This document shows, piece after piece, positions 18,964-27,832 of a DNA stretch of 64,000 nt. Each line of letters starts with the position of its first letter. The stretch's first letter is position 1. A program made the translations under genes and the position numbers. Location of the stretch: the NCBI RefSeq assembly GCF_002266855.1, contig NZ_NGJN01000008.1, forward strand, positions 62,001 to 126,000. The letters are read 5' to 3'. Source of the DNA: Winogradskyella aurantia. Its GTDB lineage: Bacteria; Bacteroidota; Bacteroidia; Flavobacteriales; Flavobacteriaceae. The notes beneath the pieces are model-generated. The model was not told the origin of the DNA and did not search any database. It saw nothing but the letters and a program-made list of their open reading frames with translations.

Positions 18964-20255
18964 TCTGTTGATTCAAGTATAAGATTGAATAATGGTTTAA
19001 AATCTTTCCAACGGTCTAAATCACTAAAGGTGTAATTATGAAAAATAGGAATAAACGTTCCATTAACAGCTCTTATTTCGCTCATCAATTTTTCAAGGTG
19101 CTCTTTCTTATCCAAATAAGAATTGTATTTCAACAGGGCAAAATCCAAACATTGGTAAGGGTTTATTTGCAAGGGTGTCTGTATTTCATAGTCTAAATCA
19201 TAAAATTGAAAAGGCGTACAGGTTCCCGCCCTAAATCCTAGGGTATCAATGTAACCCATTGAAAAATCTTGATGAATTTCCAATTCGACCAAATTTCTGT
19301 AGGATTTTGGTAAATTTAATTTTGAAAAAGAATTCCTCACTGCGACCAACTCTCTGTTGATTATCCCTTCCATCTTTATTTTTTCCTGTTTCAAAATACT
19401 GATGTCATCTAAAGCAAAGTAAGAAGCTTTGAGCCCGACATTACAATAATCAGCAACCGATTTGATTAAAGATACAAATGCCTTTTTATTGGTATTTATA
19501 TTTTTATCATAGGTTGAGTAATTCCCTATCAAAAATAAGACTGTAAATTTAAAGTTATGTTGTTTTTGTTTGGTAATAACCCATTTAAATGTATCATACG
19601 GATCGCGTTTAAAGCCCATTAAAACCGAATACCGCTCATAGAGTTGCCTCAACTTAAATCTAGCAATATCATTAAGCGTTCCTCCTAGTGTCCTAAGTAA
19701 GCCTTTTTGCCTAAAATAATAGGCCATTGGCACATCTATTACCGGCCATACCTGATACTCTCGCTTTGAAAATTGAAATTCAGGAAATCGTTCTTTGAGT
19801 ATATCTTTTAGCTTGTAGGCCCAAATATCAATTACCGGTTGATTTAAAAATCTGTTTTTATAAGCCACACTTTCCTTGACCGTATACCTGCCATAAGCAT
19901 CCTTTACATGCGGTAGATACTCTTCATACCTGCTAAGAAGAAAAAAGGAAGCTGCAAAAATATCATAGGGTAAATCACTGCGCTCACTGGTCACAAAAAA
20001 GCCCTTGGTATTATCCCATTGATGCACATTGATATCAAAATCTGAAAGACCTTGCTCAAATAAGAGCTCATTACTTTTAACAAACAATTCATTGGATAGG
20101 GCTTGTTTGGTATAGGACATCTTAAGGCTGTCATGTGCAATAAAATCCTCCACTTTAGATGTAAACCTAACTTCTAAACCTAATATACGCTTGCATATAT
20201 GCTTAAACGTATATGTAAGTCGCGGGGTAATTTTATGAGTATAAACTAATAACAT
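18960..20255 (-). CDS. Polysaccharide-deacetylase-like protein
   Basis: 431 residues resembling the flavobacterial polysaccharide deacetylase-related family with an N-terminal DUF7033-type region (about 1-130: LPYDIFAASFFLLSRYEEYL). Within the NodB-like barrel, VWPVIDVPMAYYFRQKG stands where the first metal-binding Asp is expected. ELEIHQDFSMGYIDTLGFRAGTCTPF near residue 335 carries the His and arginine loop. The classic TFDD motif is altered to PVIDVP, so metal-dependent activity is uncertain. No signal peptide is visible, so a cytoplasmic role in surface-glycan metabolism is only inferred. Confidence 0.65.
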   Translation of the reverse strand: MLLVYTHKITPRLTYTFKHICKRILGLEVRFTSKVEDFIAHDSLKMSYTKQALSNELFVKSNELLFEQGLSDFDINVHQWDNTKGFFVTSERSDLPYDIFAASFFLLSRYEEYLPHVKDAYGRYTVKESVAYKNRFLNQPVIDIWAYKLKDILKERFPEFQFSKREYQVWPVIDVPMAYYFRQKGLLRTLGGTLNDIARFKLRQLYERYSVLMGFKRDPYDTFKWVITKQKQHNFKFTVLFLIGNYSTYDKNINTNKKAFVSLIKSVADYCNVGLKASYFALDDISILKQEKIKMEGIINRELVAVRNSFSKLNLPKSYRNLVELEIHQDFSMGYIDTLGFRAGTCTPFQFYDLDYEIQTPLQINPYQCLDFALLKYNSYLDKKEHLEKLMSEIRAVNGTFIPIFHNYTFSDLDRWKDFKPLFNLILESTE

Positions 20256-20262
20256 GAATCTT

Positions 20263-20961
20263 CTATAGTAGGCCTTCGTCAGCGAAACTTAAATAGTCTT
20301 TCTCTGTAATGATAAGGTGGTCGAGAACTTTTATGTCCAAGCTTGATGATGCCGTTCTTAATTTTTGTGTAATCTCCTTATCGGCACGGCTTGGTTTTAA
20401 GGTCCCTGATGGATGGTTATGGCAAAGCACCAAAGCTGTTGCCCCAACCTCAAGGGCCTTTTTTAGCACCAACCTCACATCTACTAAAGTACCTGTTATG
20501 CCGCCTTTACTCAATTGATTTTTTACGAGTATTTTATTGGAATTATTTAAATAAAGAATCCAAAATTCCTCATGTGGTAATTCACCCAGAATGGGTTGCA
20601 TAACCTCAAATACAGAACGACTCGATTGAATTTTTTTTAACCCAGAATTACTTTCATCTCGTCTGCGCCTGCCCAACTCAAGAGCTGCTGCAATAGTTAT
20701 GGCTTTAGCCTCACCAATACCTTTAAAGGCCATGAGTTGTTTTATTGATAACTTACCTAAAGCATTTAAGTTATTATCAACACTTGCCAAAATACGCTTA
20801 CTCAAATCAACAGCACTCTCCTCCCTGCTTCCGGAACCTATCAAAATCGCAACCAACTCGGCATCGCTTAGAACAGTTCTACCCTTATCCCTAAGTTTTT
20901 CTCTGGGCTGGTCATCTTGGGACCAATTTTTTATTGAAAACGACGATGTGTGTTCAGACAT
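20263..20961 (-). CDS. radC: RadC family JAB-domain protein
   Basis: 232 residues. A helix-hairpin-helix region (LMAFKGIGEAKAITIAAALE, residues 70-90) is followed by a JAB/MPN metallo-domain with HNHPSG and a downstream Asp (LCHNHPSGTLKPSRADKE, near residues 177-194). RadC was once linked to DNA repair, but its biochemical role is still unsettled. It starts the operon that runs down to 17474. Confidence 0.93.
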   Translation of the reverse strand: MSEHTSSFSIKNWSQDDQPREKLRDKGRTVLSDAELVAILIGSGSREESAVDLSKRILASVDNNLNALGKLSIKQLMAFKGIGEAKAITIAAALELGRRRRDESNSGLKKIQSSRSVFEVMQPILGELPHEEFWILYLNNSNKILVKNQLSKGGITGTLVDVRLVLKKALEVGATALVLCHNHPSGTLKPSRADKEITQKLRTASSSLDIKVLDHLIITEKDYLSFADEGLL

Positions 20962-21054
20962 GGTCTAAAGATAAAAATTGTAAATTTAAGCCACCATATA
21001 ATTTCACAAAATCGTACTAATATGACATCCTGCACTACGTTCAGGACAAGAACC

Positions 21055-21645
21055 ATGAACTATCCACCACAACACCATCAAGATAACGACATCAATCACA
21101 TGATTGAAGTTATGAAAACTTACCCATTAGCTACGCTTATTTCTGTAGAGAATAACGCTCCTCTGATAACGCATTTGCCATTGGTCTATGAGGAGGGTAA
21201 ATTAATTGGCCACATTGACATCTATAATCCACAAGCTAAGGTTTTAAAGGATAATAAGGATGTGACCATCATTTTTGCCGGACCTGAATGCTACATTTCA
21301 CCCAGCATTTATAGCACAACTCAATTACCTACCTGGAACTACATTAAGGTACACCTCAAAGGGACGGTAAGAGCCATTGAGAGCAAGGCGGCCTTAAAAC
21401 AGTCCCTAATAACTATGACGGAATTTTTAGAGGCCCCAGACCATAAGTACGAGCTGAAACCTGATAATCCAAGACTTGATAAAAATCTCAATTATATTGA
21501 AATGTTTGAAATTACCATTACCCATTGGGAAGGTAAATTTAAACTGTCTCAAGATAAAAACCCAAAAGACAAAACAGCCGCAAGGGAAGAACTCATAAGA
21601 GCTAACCAAGAGAACTTACGGCAATTCCTAGATAAAGTATTTTAA
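21055..21645 (+). CDS. PaiB-family FMN-binding protein / negative regulator
   Basis: 196 residues from ATG 21055 (MNYPPQHHQDNDINHMIEVM), which matches the usual PaiB N-terminus. The frame extends upstream to 20950 but adds an atypical segment, so the internal start is chosen. Typical segments are MKTYPLATLISV and LPTWNYIKVHLKGTV in a flavin-binding split barrel. PaiB homologues are described as repressors of sporulation and protease genes in Bacillus; here it probably acts as an FMN or heme-type split-barrel protein. It heads a compact operon with the hydrolase and MFS genes. Confidence 0.82.
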   Translation: MNYPPQHHQDNDINHMIEVMKTYPLATLISVENNAPLITHLPLVYEEGKLIGHIDIYNPQAKVLKDNKDVTIIFAGPECYISPSIYSTTQLPTWNYIKVHLKGTVRAIESKAALKQSLITMTEFLEAPDHKYELKPDNPRLDKNLNYIEMFEITITHWEGKFKLSQDKNPKDKTAAREELIRANQENLRQFLDKVF

Positions 21646-21687
21646 AATCCGTAATTTCAACATCTATTTGTTTCAATCATTAGCAAT

Positions 21688-22575
21688 ATGAAAGACTTAA
21701 AAAAAGAAGACATTAAACAAGAGGTATTTGACCTCTATGATGACTACGCCCATAACAAATTAAATAGAAGACAATTTGTAGAAAAACTATCGCTTTATGC
21801 TGTAGGTGGAGTAACAGTCTCTTCACTACTAAGTTTTATGTCTCCTAATTATATAGATACATTACTCGTAAAACCCGATGATCCAACTTTAGATTCAGAC
21901 TATATTACCTATGAATCTCCAAAAGGAGGAGGTACCATAAAAGGGCTTTTATCCAAGCCTAAAGATGCCACCATATTACCGGGAGTCATTGTTGTTCATG
22001 AAAACAGAGGTTTAAATCCATACATAGAAGATGTAGGCAGACGCACTGCCAAAGCCGGCTTTATTAGTCTTGCTCCTGACGCACTAACCCCACTTGGCGG
22101 ATACCCTGGTAACGATGATGACGGCAGAGCCATGCAAAGAAAACGTGATAGAAATGAAATGCTTGAAGATTTTATTGCGGCCTATCACTATCTCAAATCA
22201 CACAAAGATTGTAACGGTACTGTGGGCGTTGTAGGATTTTGTTTTGGTGGCTGGATTTCTAACATGATGGCCGTAAAACTGCCAGATTTAGGAGCAGCTG
22301 TTCCTTATTATGGAAGACAACCAGAAGCAGAAGATGCGGCAAAAATCAAAGCACCGCTATTACTTCAGTACGGGGAATTAGATACCAGAGTTAACGCAGG
22401 TTGGCCGGCATTTGAAAACGTTTTAAAAGCAAATGACATCACTTACGAAGCCTATATCTATCCAGGCGTAAATCATGGATTCCATAACAACACAACACCA
22501 CGATATGATAAAGAGGCTGCTAACCTTTCGTGGGACCGCACCATTGCATTTTTTAAAACGCATTTAAAATCTTAG
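21688..22575 (+). CDS. Dienelactone hydrolase-family protein with Tat-type signal
   Basis: 295 residues. The N-terminal region contains NRRQFVEKL (residues 30-38) followed by a hydrophobic stretch ([15 protein letters not shown]), which fits a twin-arginine signal. The alpha/beta hydrolase domain has the DLH triad: Cys185 in GFCFGGW, Asp232 in GELDTRV, and His263 in GVNHGFHNN. Substrates of periplasmic DLH proteins are mostly unknown. It lies 42 nt after the PaiB gene and 43 nt before the MFS gene. Confidence 0.88.
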   Translation: MKDLKKEDIKQEVFDLYDDYAHNKLNRRQFVEKLSLYAVGGVTVSSLLSFMSPNYIDTLLVKPDDPTLDSDYITYESPKGGGTIKGLLSKPKDATILPGVIVVHENRGLNPYIEDVGRRTAKAGFISLAPDALTPLGGYPGNDDDGRAMQRKRDRNEMLEDFIAAYHYLKSHKDCNGTVGVVGFCFGGWISNMMAVKLPDLGAAVPYYGRQPEAEDAAKIKAPLLLQYGELDTRVNAGWPAFENVLKANDITYEAYIYPGVNHGFHNNTTPRYDKEAANLSWDRTIAFFKTHLKS

Positions 22576-22618
22576 ACCTTATTAGGATTCCTAATTCTAA
22601 AATATTGAAAATTTAACA

Positions 22619-23797
22619 ATGCGCAGGAATGCAATTATTTTGGTCATAATTGTCATCGCCCAATTCTGTTGCACCTCACTTTGGTTTGCTAGCAATGCCG
22701 TCATAGATGCTATTGCTAATGCCTTCTTCCTCCAAGATAGTGCTATCGGTTATTTGACCTCGGCCGTGCAGTTTGGGTTTATCATTGGCACCCTTGTTTT
22801 TGCAATACTCACAATAGCAGACCGGTTTTCTCCGTCTAAGGTGTTTTTTATCTGCGCTGCAATTGGCTCATTTTTTAATCTTTTGATGGTGATGGAGAGC
22901 CATTCTTTACAGTCCTTGTTACTTTTAAGGGCGTTGACAGGCTTCTTTTTGGCAGGGATTTATCCTGTCGGTATGAAAATCGCTGCAGATTATTTCAACA
23001 AAGGCCTTGGATTATCCTTGGGGTTTTTAGTTGGAGCATTAGTGGTGGGTACTGCCTTTCCGCATTTGCTTTCAGACATAGTACCTTCAAGCCAATGGCG
23101 TTTGGTTGTTTATATCACTTCAATAGTCGCTATATTCGGCGGACTATTGATGTTAGCCTTTGTACCCAACGGGCCACATAGAATAGCGTCCAAAGGATTT
23201 GACTTTAAGGCATTTTCTAAGGTCTTCAGAAATGTGCCTTTTAGAGCAGCAGCTTTCGGTTATTTTGGTCATATGTGGGAACTCTATACCTTTTGGGCTT
23301 TTGTTCCGGCAATACTTGCGACGTATAATAATTTAAATGCTAATGCGGAATTCAATATCCCCTTGTGGTCCTTTATAATAATTGCTGTCGGTGGCCTCGC
23401 CTGCGTTATTGCAGGACTTGTATCAAAAAAAATAGGTGTAAAAACTACGGCATTTAAAATGTTACTTTTATCGGGACTGTGCTGTATGCTATCGCCACTA
23501 ATGTTCGGTCTAGCAAATCCTATAGTCTTTATAGTGTTTCTTATATTTTGGGGTTTTGTGGTCATTGCCGATTCACCTCTGTTTTCAACTCTGATAGCCC
23601 AAAATGCAAATCCACACTTAAAAGGTACTGCATTGACTATTGTAAATTGTATAGGATTTTCAATAACCATTATCAGTATTTTACTTCTGACCACTATGAG
23701 TAAATTTTTCGATAATACCAACATTTACAGCATTTTGGCCATTGGACCCTTATTTGGCCTATGGGCCCTAAGAAAAAAAGATAATAAACTGATATAA
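22619..23797 (+). CDS. MFS transporter
   Basis: 392 residues with about 12 hydrophobic helices. The N-terminus is MRRNAIILVIIVIAQFCCTS, and the D-R-x-S loop (TIADRFSPSK) between helices 2 and 3 is the MFS motif A position. Helix 4-5 region: LLLRALTGFFLAGIYPVGMK. It belongs to a family often annotated as cyanate-type or nitrate/nitrite-like MFS in Bacteroidetes, but the substrate cannot be named from sequence. It is co-oriented with the upstream hydrolase and may export or import its product. Confidence 0.85.
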   Translation: MRRNAIILVIIVIAQFCCTSLWFASNAVIDAIANAFFLQDSAIGYLTSAVQFGFIIGTLVFAILTIADRFSPSKVFFICAAIGSFFNLLMVMESHSLQSLLLLRALTGFFLAGIYPVGMKIAADYFNKGLGLSLGFLVGALVVGTAFPHLLSDIVPSSQWRLVVYITSIVAIFGGLLMLAFVPNGPHRIASKGFDFKAFSKVFRNVPFRAAAFGYFGHMWELYTFWAFVPAILATYNNLNANAEFNIPLWSFIIIAVGGLACVIAGLVSKKIGVKTTAFKMLLLSGLCCMLSPLMFGLANPIVFIVFLIFWGFVVIADSPLFSTLIAQNANPHLKGTALTIVNCIGFSITIISILLLTTMSKFFDNTNIYSILAIGPLFGLWALRKKDNKLI

Positions 23798-24031
23798 ATG
23801 GTATTATTGCAAGCATTCTTTACTATTGACATAAAGTTTGTCTATGGATAATATCAAAAGTGATACGTAAAACATTCCTAAGAAGGATTAGACAGGGGGC
23901 TTTAGTCAGTAGAACCACTCAGAATTGATTGAAATCATTTCTTAAGGCAACATCATCTAACAAAACATCCTATAAGCTTTTAATAAAAACCTTACTAATG
24001 TATCTTTACAAGTCATTAGTCAATGCTAATT

Positions 24032-25876
24032 ATGACAGACAAAAAGATACTAGATTATATCAAAGATGTTTTAAAAAACGTACCGACCGATTGGTTGGGA
24101 CTCACGACACATCGCCTAGATATTTACGATGAAAAATTGGCCAAAACTGAATTTACAGAGCAGTTTGACACCTTATATCAAAACGATAATTCAAAAACTT
24201 CTGCATTAGCTAAATTACCAACGGCATACGATTACATAAGATTAGGTCACCCATTATCATGTATACTGGAATGGACAATAGCTAAATTGAATCATCTCAA
24301 ACCAGAACATGTCATCTGTTTTTCGTCTAGAACTATGCCTGTCTTAGCAGTTTTAAGAAAAAATTTATTAGATAACAAAAAGACGCGCATTGCCTATTCA
24401 GGTAAATTGCCAGATGCTTTGAATGTTTCGATTTTAAGGCGTGTTTATGGTTACAATTTTGAATTAAATAAAGTAGATGCCATAGAGCACATCACCAAGT
24501 TTGATGGTAGTACCATATTTATTTCACTACACGATGAAATTGAAATTTCAGATTTACACTCAAACGTGGACTTCTGTGTTAATATTTATTCGCATTTAGG
24601 AAGTGTTTTATTAGTTAATGGTATACAAAATAAAGATTACATCCCAGATATTCAGCATGTGCGCCGTCGAGAAACCATTGCCATGACGCCTATTAATTGT
24701 CTCAAGGCATTAGAGGCATTAACAACGTCTTCTGTTTTAGGTCAGCAGGATAAAGCTGTTTCGAACAATAAAGCGCAAGTTCTAAATGCTATACGAGACA
24801 TAACTGGTACCACTTCCAAACCACTGGTTGGCTCTAGTGGATTATCTGTTCAATATGCTATTATGATGGGCTTAATTGATGATGCTCAAAAGCATCACCA
24901 AGGTAAGGCGATTAAATTTCTAGTGCCTCCGAATTGTTACGGTGGGACCAATGACCAAGCAAGGCGTGTTGCAGCATGCTCTCCTAATGTAGAGATTGTG
25001 GATTTACCAGTAGATGGTGATAACGATATGGTACAAAGCGTACATACCGTTTTGGACAAAATTGCTTTTGACGATGCCATCCCTTATATCATTGCTGAAA
25101 TTCCAACAAATCCAAGAGTTGAAGTACCTAACCTTCAAGAACTTAAAGACGCTTTAACTAAAGAACGAAAAACATCAACTGGTGAGGTAGCCGTTGATCC
25201 AGTCTTTATTTTAGACCAAACCTTTTGTCCTAATGTTCACTTTTTAGGCGAGGGTGAAATACTTTCAATCCTAAGGGCTATTTCTTACGCTAGTGGCTCT
25301 AAATTTCCAAGTGGCGGAAAATGCACTGCAGGTTATTGTGTGGCAAATGATAAAGCCAACGCTTTGATGGGCTCTATAGAAGAACACTTGCTGCTTTGTG
25401 ATAACGAGGCGACGGCACTTCAATATAAACTATTAGCACAACAATTGCCCTCTATGAACCAACGAATTATTGAGGCTTATAATAATACACGTGACTTCAT
25501 TAACTTCATAAAAAAAACCTTACCCGAAGCTAAGATTAATTTTGTGTCAGAGGCTCTTGCGGCAAAAGGCTTCACTCCATCTGTGTTTTCATTGGATCTG
25601 CCCACTAAAGGCAACACCGCTGAGGAAAAAGAGGCCTATAAAAGAGCACTAAATCATAAATTAATCAATTTAATGATTACTGAAATCCCTAATGAAAGTA
25701 AGTACTGTGTTAGCTACGGACAATTAAAGGGCTGTTACTGGACCATACCTGCTACCTCAACCCAAGGCACCACAAAAGAAGGTGATAAAGACTATATTGT
25801 GCGCGTCTCACTATCACCTGATATGGATTTAGAACGCCACAAGGACGTCTTTTTAGATTTTGTTAAAAGTAATTAG
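24032..25876 (+). CDS. Two-part PLP-dependent enzyme (Cys/Met-metabolism-like C-terminal domain)
   Basis: 614 residues from ATG 24032 (an alternative ATG lies at 24023). The C-terminal ~400 residues match fold-type I, gamma-family PLP enzymes: SSGLSVQYAIMMGL, an NCYGGTNDQARR phosphate loop, IPTNPRVEVPNL, Asp395 in LDQTF, and the Schiff-base lysine Lys424 in ASGSKFPSGGK. The first ~215 residues have no motif I know and lack a lysine motif; they may be a second, degenerate copy of the fold. At 614 residues it is about 200 longer than cystathionine gamma-synthase. The reaction is not assignable. Confidence 0.8.
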   Translation: MTDKKILDYIKDVLKNVPTDWLGLTTHRLDIYDEKLAKTEFTEQFDTLYQNDNSKTSALAKLPTAYDYIRLGHPLSCILEWTIAKLNHLKPEHVICFSSRTMPVLAVLRKNLLDNKKTRIAYSGKLPDALNVSILRRVYGYNFELNKVDAIEHITKFDGSTIFISLHDEIEISDLHSNVDFCVNIYSHLGSVLLVNGIQNKDYIPDIQHVRRRETIAMTPINCLKALEALTTSSVLGQQDKAVSNNKAQVLNAIRDITGTTSKPLVGSSGLSVQYAIMMGLIDDAQKHHQGKAIKFLVPPNCYGGTNDQARRVAACSPNVEIVDLPVDGDNDMVQSVHTVLDKIAFDDAIPYIIAEIPTNPRVEVPNLQELKDALTKERKTSTGEVAVDPVFILDQTFCPNVHFLGEGEILSILRAISYASGSKFPSGGKCTAGYCVANDKANALMGSIEEHLLLCDNEATALQYKLLAQQLPSMNQRIIEAYNNTRDFINFIKKTLPEAKINFVSEALAAKGFTPSVFSLDLPTKGNTAEEKEAYKRALNHKLINLMITEIPNESKYCVSYGQLKGCYWTIPATSTQGTTKEGDKDYIVRVSLSPDMDLERHKDVFLDFVKSN

Positions 25877-26055
25877 AAATCAAGAAAAAGAGACGTTAGG
25901 TCTAGTTTTTATTGAATTCAAGAGCTGTTGAAAATAATGTAACATGAATAGATTGCCTAACTAAAATAAGGATGGCAATACAATTTTTTGAAAGAATAAA
26001 TCACTCAAACTGAGGATAAAAACATAAACCTATAAAGTAATCAATTTTAATACAA

Positions 26056-26355
26056 ATGGAAATTTTAGACTGGATACAAAATTGGTTCAAAGATAATTGC
26101 GATGGCGAATGGGAGAAAAACGACATAATTCAAATTACCACCTTAGATCATCCTGGTTGGGAAGTTGAAATTGATATTTCAAAAACATCAGTCGCCAATT
26201 TAGAAATAAAGTGGATTCTTAACGAAATCAATCGGCAAGATTGGTACGGCGTCAAAGTTGAAAATCAGAAATTTCTAGCAGCTGGAGATACAGGGAAACT
26301 CACCTTTCTATTAAACTTGTTTAGGCAGATGATTGATAAGGTTGAGAATGTGTGA
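26056..26355 (+). CDS. Imm53-like immunity protein
   Basis: 99 residues matching the Imm53 family pattern: an N-terminal LDWIQNWFKDNCDGEWE (residues 3-19), then TTLDHPGWEVEIDIS, and a C-terminal WYGVKVENQKFLAAGD. Imm53 members are predicted immunity proteins against contact-dependent polymorphic toxins. No toxin gene is visible nearby, so it is either an orphan resistance gene or a domesticated relative. It is cytoplasmic, has no signal peptide, and is preceded by 179 nt of non-coding sequence. Confidence 0.75.
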   Translation: MEILDWIQNWFKDNCDGEWEKNDIIQITTLDHPGWEVEIDISKTSVANLEIKWILNEINRQDWYGVKVENQKFLAAGDTGKLTFLLNLFRQMIDKVENV

Positions 26356-26403
26356 CGATGCCAAATAAAGACCCTGAAACACGTTGATGATGATGATATA
26401 AAC

Positions 26404-27756
26404 CTAAAATAATTTTGTGACCTCATCAAAATCCAATCCGCCATAATTCCCTGAACTCATTAATAACAGAGATTTGTTATCAAAACTTTGAGAGAATAAG
26501 AAGTTTTTAAAATCATCTGGATTGGTGTAAATGATTAAATCATCACGTTCAAAAGCTTCAGCTATTTGGCCCTTTGTGACCTCTTCCAATTTCTTAATTT
26601 CAACGGCATGAGGTGAGTAAAACACCACAGCCACATCAGCTGCATCTAAAGCGCCTTTATATTCTTTTAAAAATTCTGCATTTAGGCTACTGTACGTATG
26701 CAATTCTAAACAGGCGACTAATGTCCTGTCGCTAAATTGTTCTTTCAAGGCTTTGGTAGTGGCTTTCACCTTACTCGGTGAATGCGCAAAATCCTTGTAA
26801 GCTATGCTTGTGGGAGATTCAGCTATTTTCTCCAAGCGTTTGCTTGCCCCTTTAAACGTAGCGATGGCTTCGTAGAAATCGTCTTCATCGATTCCCATAT
26901 GCTGACAAATCCATTTGGCACCTGCTAAATTATTAAGATTGTGGGCTCCAAAGACCTCAATAGGCATTGGTCCTTCTGGTGTTTCCAATAAGGTCTGCCC
27001 ATTTTCAACCGTATACTCAGGTGTGCCATATCGTAGTTTTCTTATCTGATTTTCTGAGGCTTCTACCACTCGTTTAACCTCTTCATCTTCTTCATTATAA
27101 TTAATGCTTCCACCTCTAACAATAGAATCCACAAAAATGCTAAACTGCTCTACATAGTTGTCATAGGTTGGAAATACATTAATATGGTCCCAAGCAATTC
27201 CGCTCAACAGAGCAATATTGGGTTTGTATAAATGAAATTTTGGTCGTCTGTCTATTGGTGAACTCAAGTACTCATCCCCTTCTAGAACGATGAAGTCATT
27301 ATCTTCTGTGAGCTTAACCATAACATCAAACCCCTCAAGCTGCGCACCAACCATATAATCTACATCCCTATCATGGTAATGCATAACGTGGAGAATCATT
27401 GAGGTAATGGTTGTTTTTCCATGACTCCCACCAATAACTACGCGTGTTTTATCTTTGGATTGTTCGTATAAAAATTCCGGATAACTATAAATTTTCAATC
27501 CTAGTTCCTGGGCTTTCAGTAACTCAGGATTATCAGCTTTAGCATGCATCCCTAAGACAATGGCATCTAAATTAGAATTAATCTTGTCTGGATACCATCC
27601 AAAAGCCTCAGGCAATAAACCCTTTGCTTCTAATCTTGATTTTGAAGGTTCAAAAATGGTATCATCACTCCCCGTAATACTGTAGCCTTTATTATGCAAA
27701 GCAAGGGCTAGATTGTGCATAGCTGCACCTCCAATGGCAATAAAATGTACGTTCAT
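26404..27756 (-). CDS. Mur ligase family protein, Mpl-like peptidoglycan ligase
   Basis: 450 residues. The N-terminal Rossmann-type segment is MNVHFIAIGGAAMHNLALAL, the ATP-binding loop GGSHGKTTITSMI lies near residue 108, and the central motif EGDEYLSS holds the carbamate-forming or acidic region. The C-terminal domain has FAHSPSKVKATTKAL and LELHTYSSLNAEFL. It best fits the Mpl/MurC branch, which ligates a recycled tripeptide to UDP-MurNAc. MurC itself normally sits in the dcw cluster, so a recycling enzyme is more likely here. Confidence 0.82.
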   Translation of the reverse strand: MNVHFIAIGGAAMHNLALALHNKGYSITGSDDTIFEPSKSRLEAKGLLPEAFGWYPDKINSNLDAIVLGMHAKADNPELLKAQELGLKIYSYPEFLYEQSKDKTRVVIGGSHGKTTITSMILHVMHYHDRDVDYMVGAQLEGFDVMVKLTEDNDFIVLEGDEYLSSPIDRRPKFHLYKPNIALLSGIAWDHINVFPTYDNYVEQFSIFVDSIVRGGSINYNEEDEEVKRVVEASENQIRKLRYGTPEYTVENGQTLLETPEGPMPIEVFGAHNLNNLAGAKWICQHMGIDEDDFYEAIATFKGASKRLEKIAESPTSIAYKDFAHSPSKVKATTKALKEQFSDRTLVACLELHTYSSLNAEFLKEYKGALDAADVAVVFYSPHAVEIKKLEEVTKGQIAEAFERDDLIIYTNPDDFKNFLFSQSFDNKSLLLMSSGNYGGLDFDEVTKLF

Positions 27757-27832
27757 ACGACAAATATCAATTTCGTAATTCCAAATTCCAAATGATTACA
27801 TCAGAAGTTATAATCAAAAAAAGATGATTTTT

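Noticed and set aside
20950..21054. N-terminal extension of the PaiB-like frame
   Set aside because: The product before ATG 21055 does not look like the family N-terminus and begins inside the divergent radC start.
23827..23832. TTGACA resembling an E. coli -35 box
   Set aside because: Bacteroidetes promoters do not use this consensus, and a paired element is missing.
23929..24132. Small ORF upstream of the PLP gene
   Set aside because: It is out of frame and partly overlaps the PLP enzyme; no recognisable features. The rest of 23798-24031 appears to be plain intergenic sequence.
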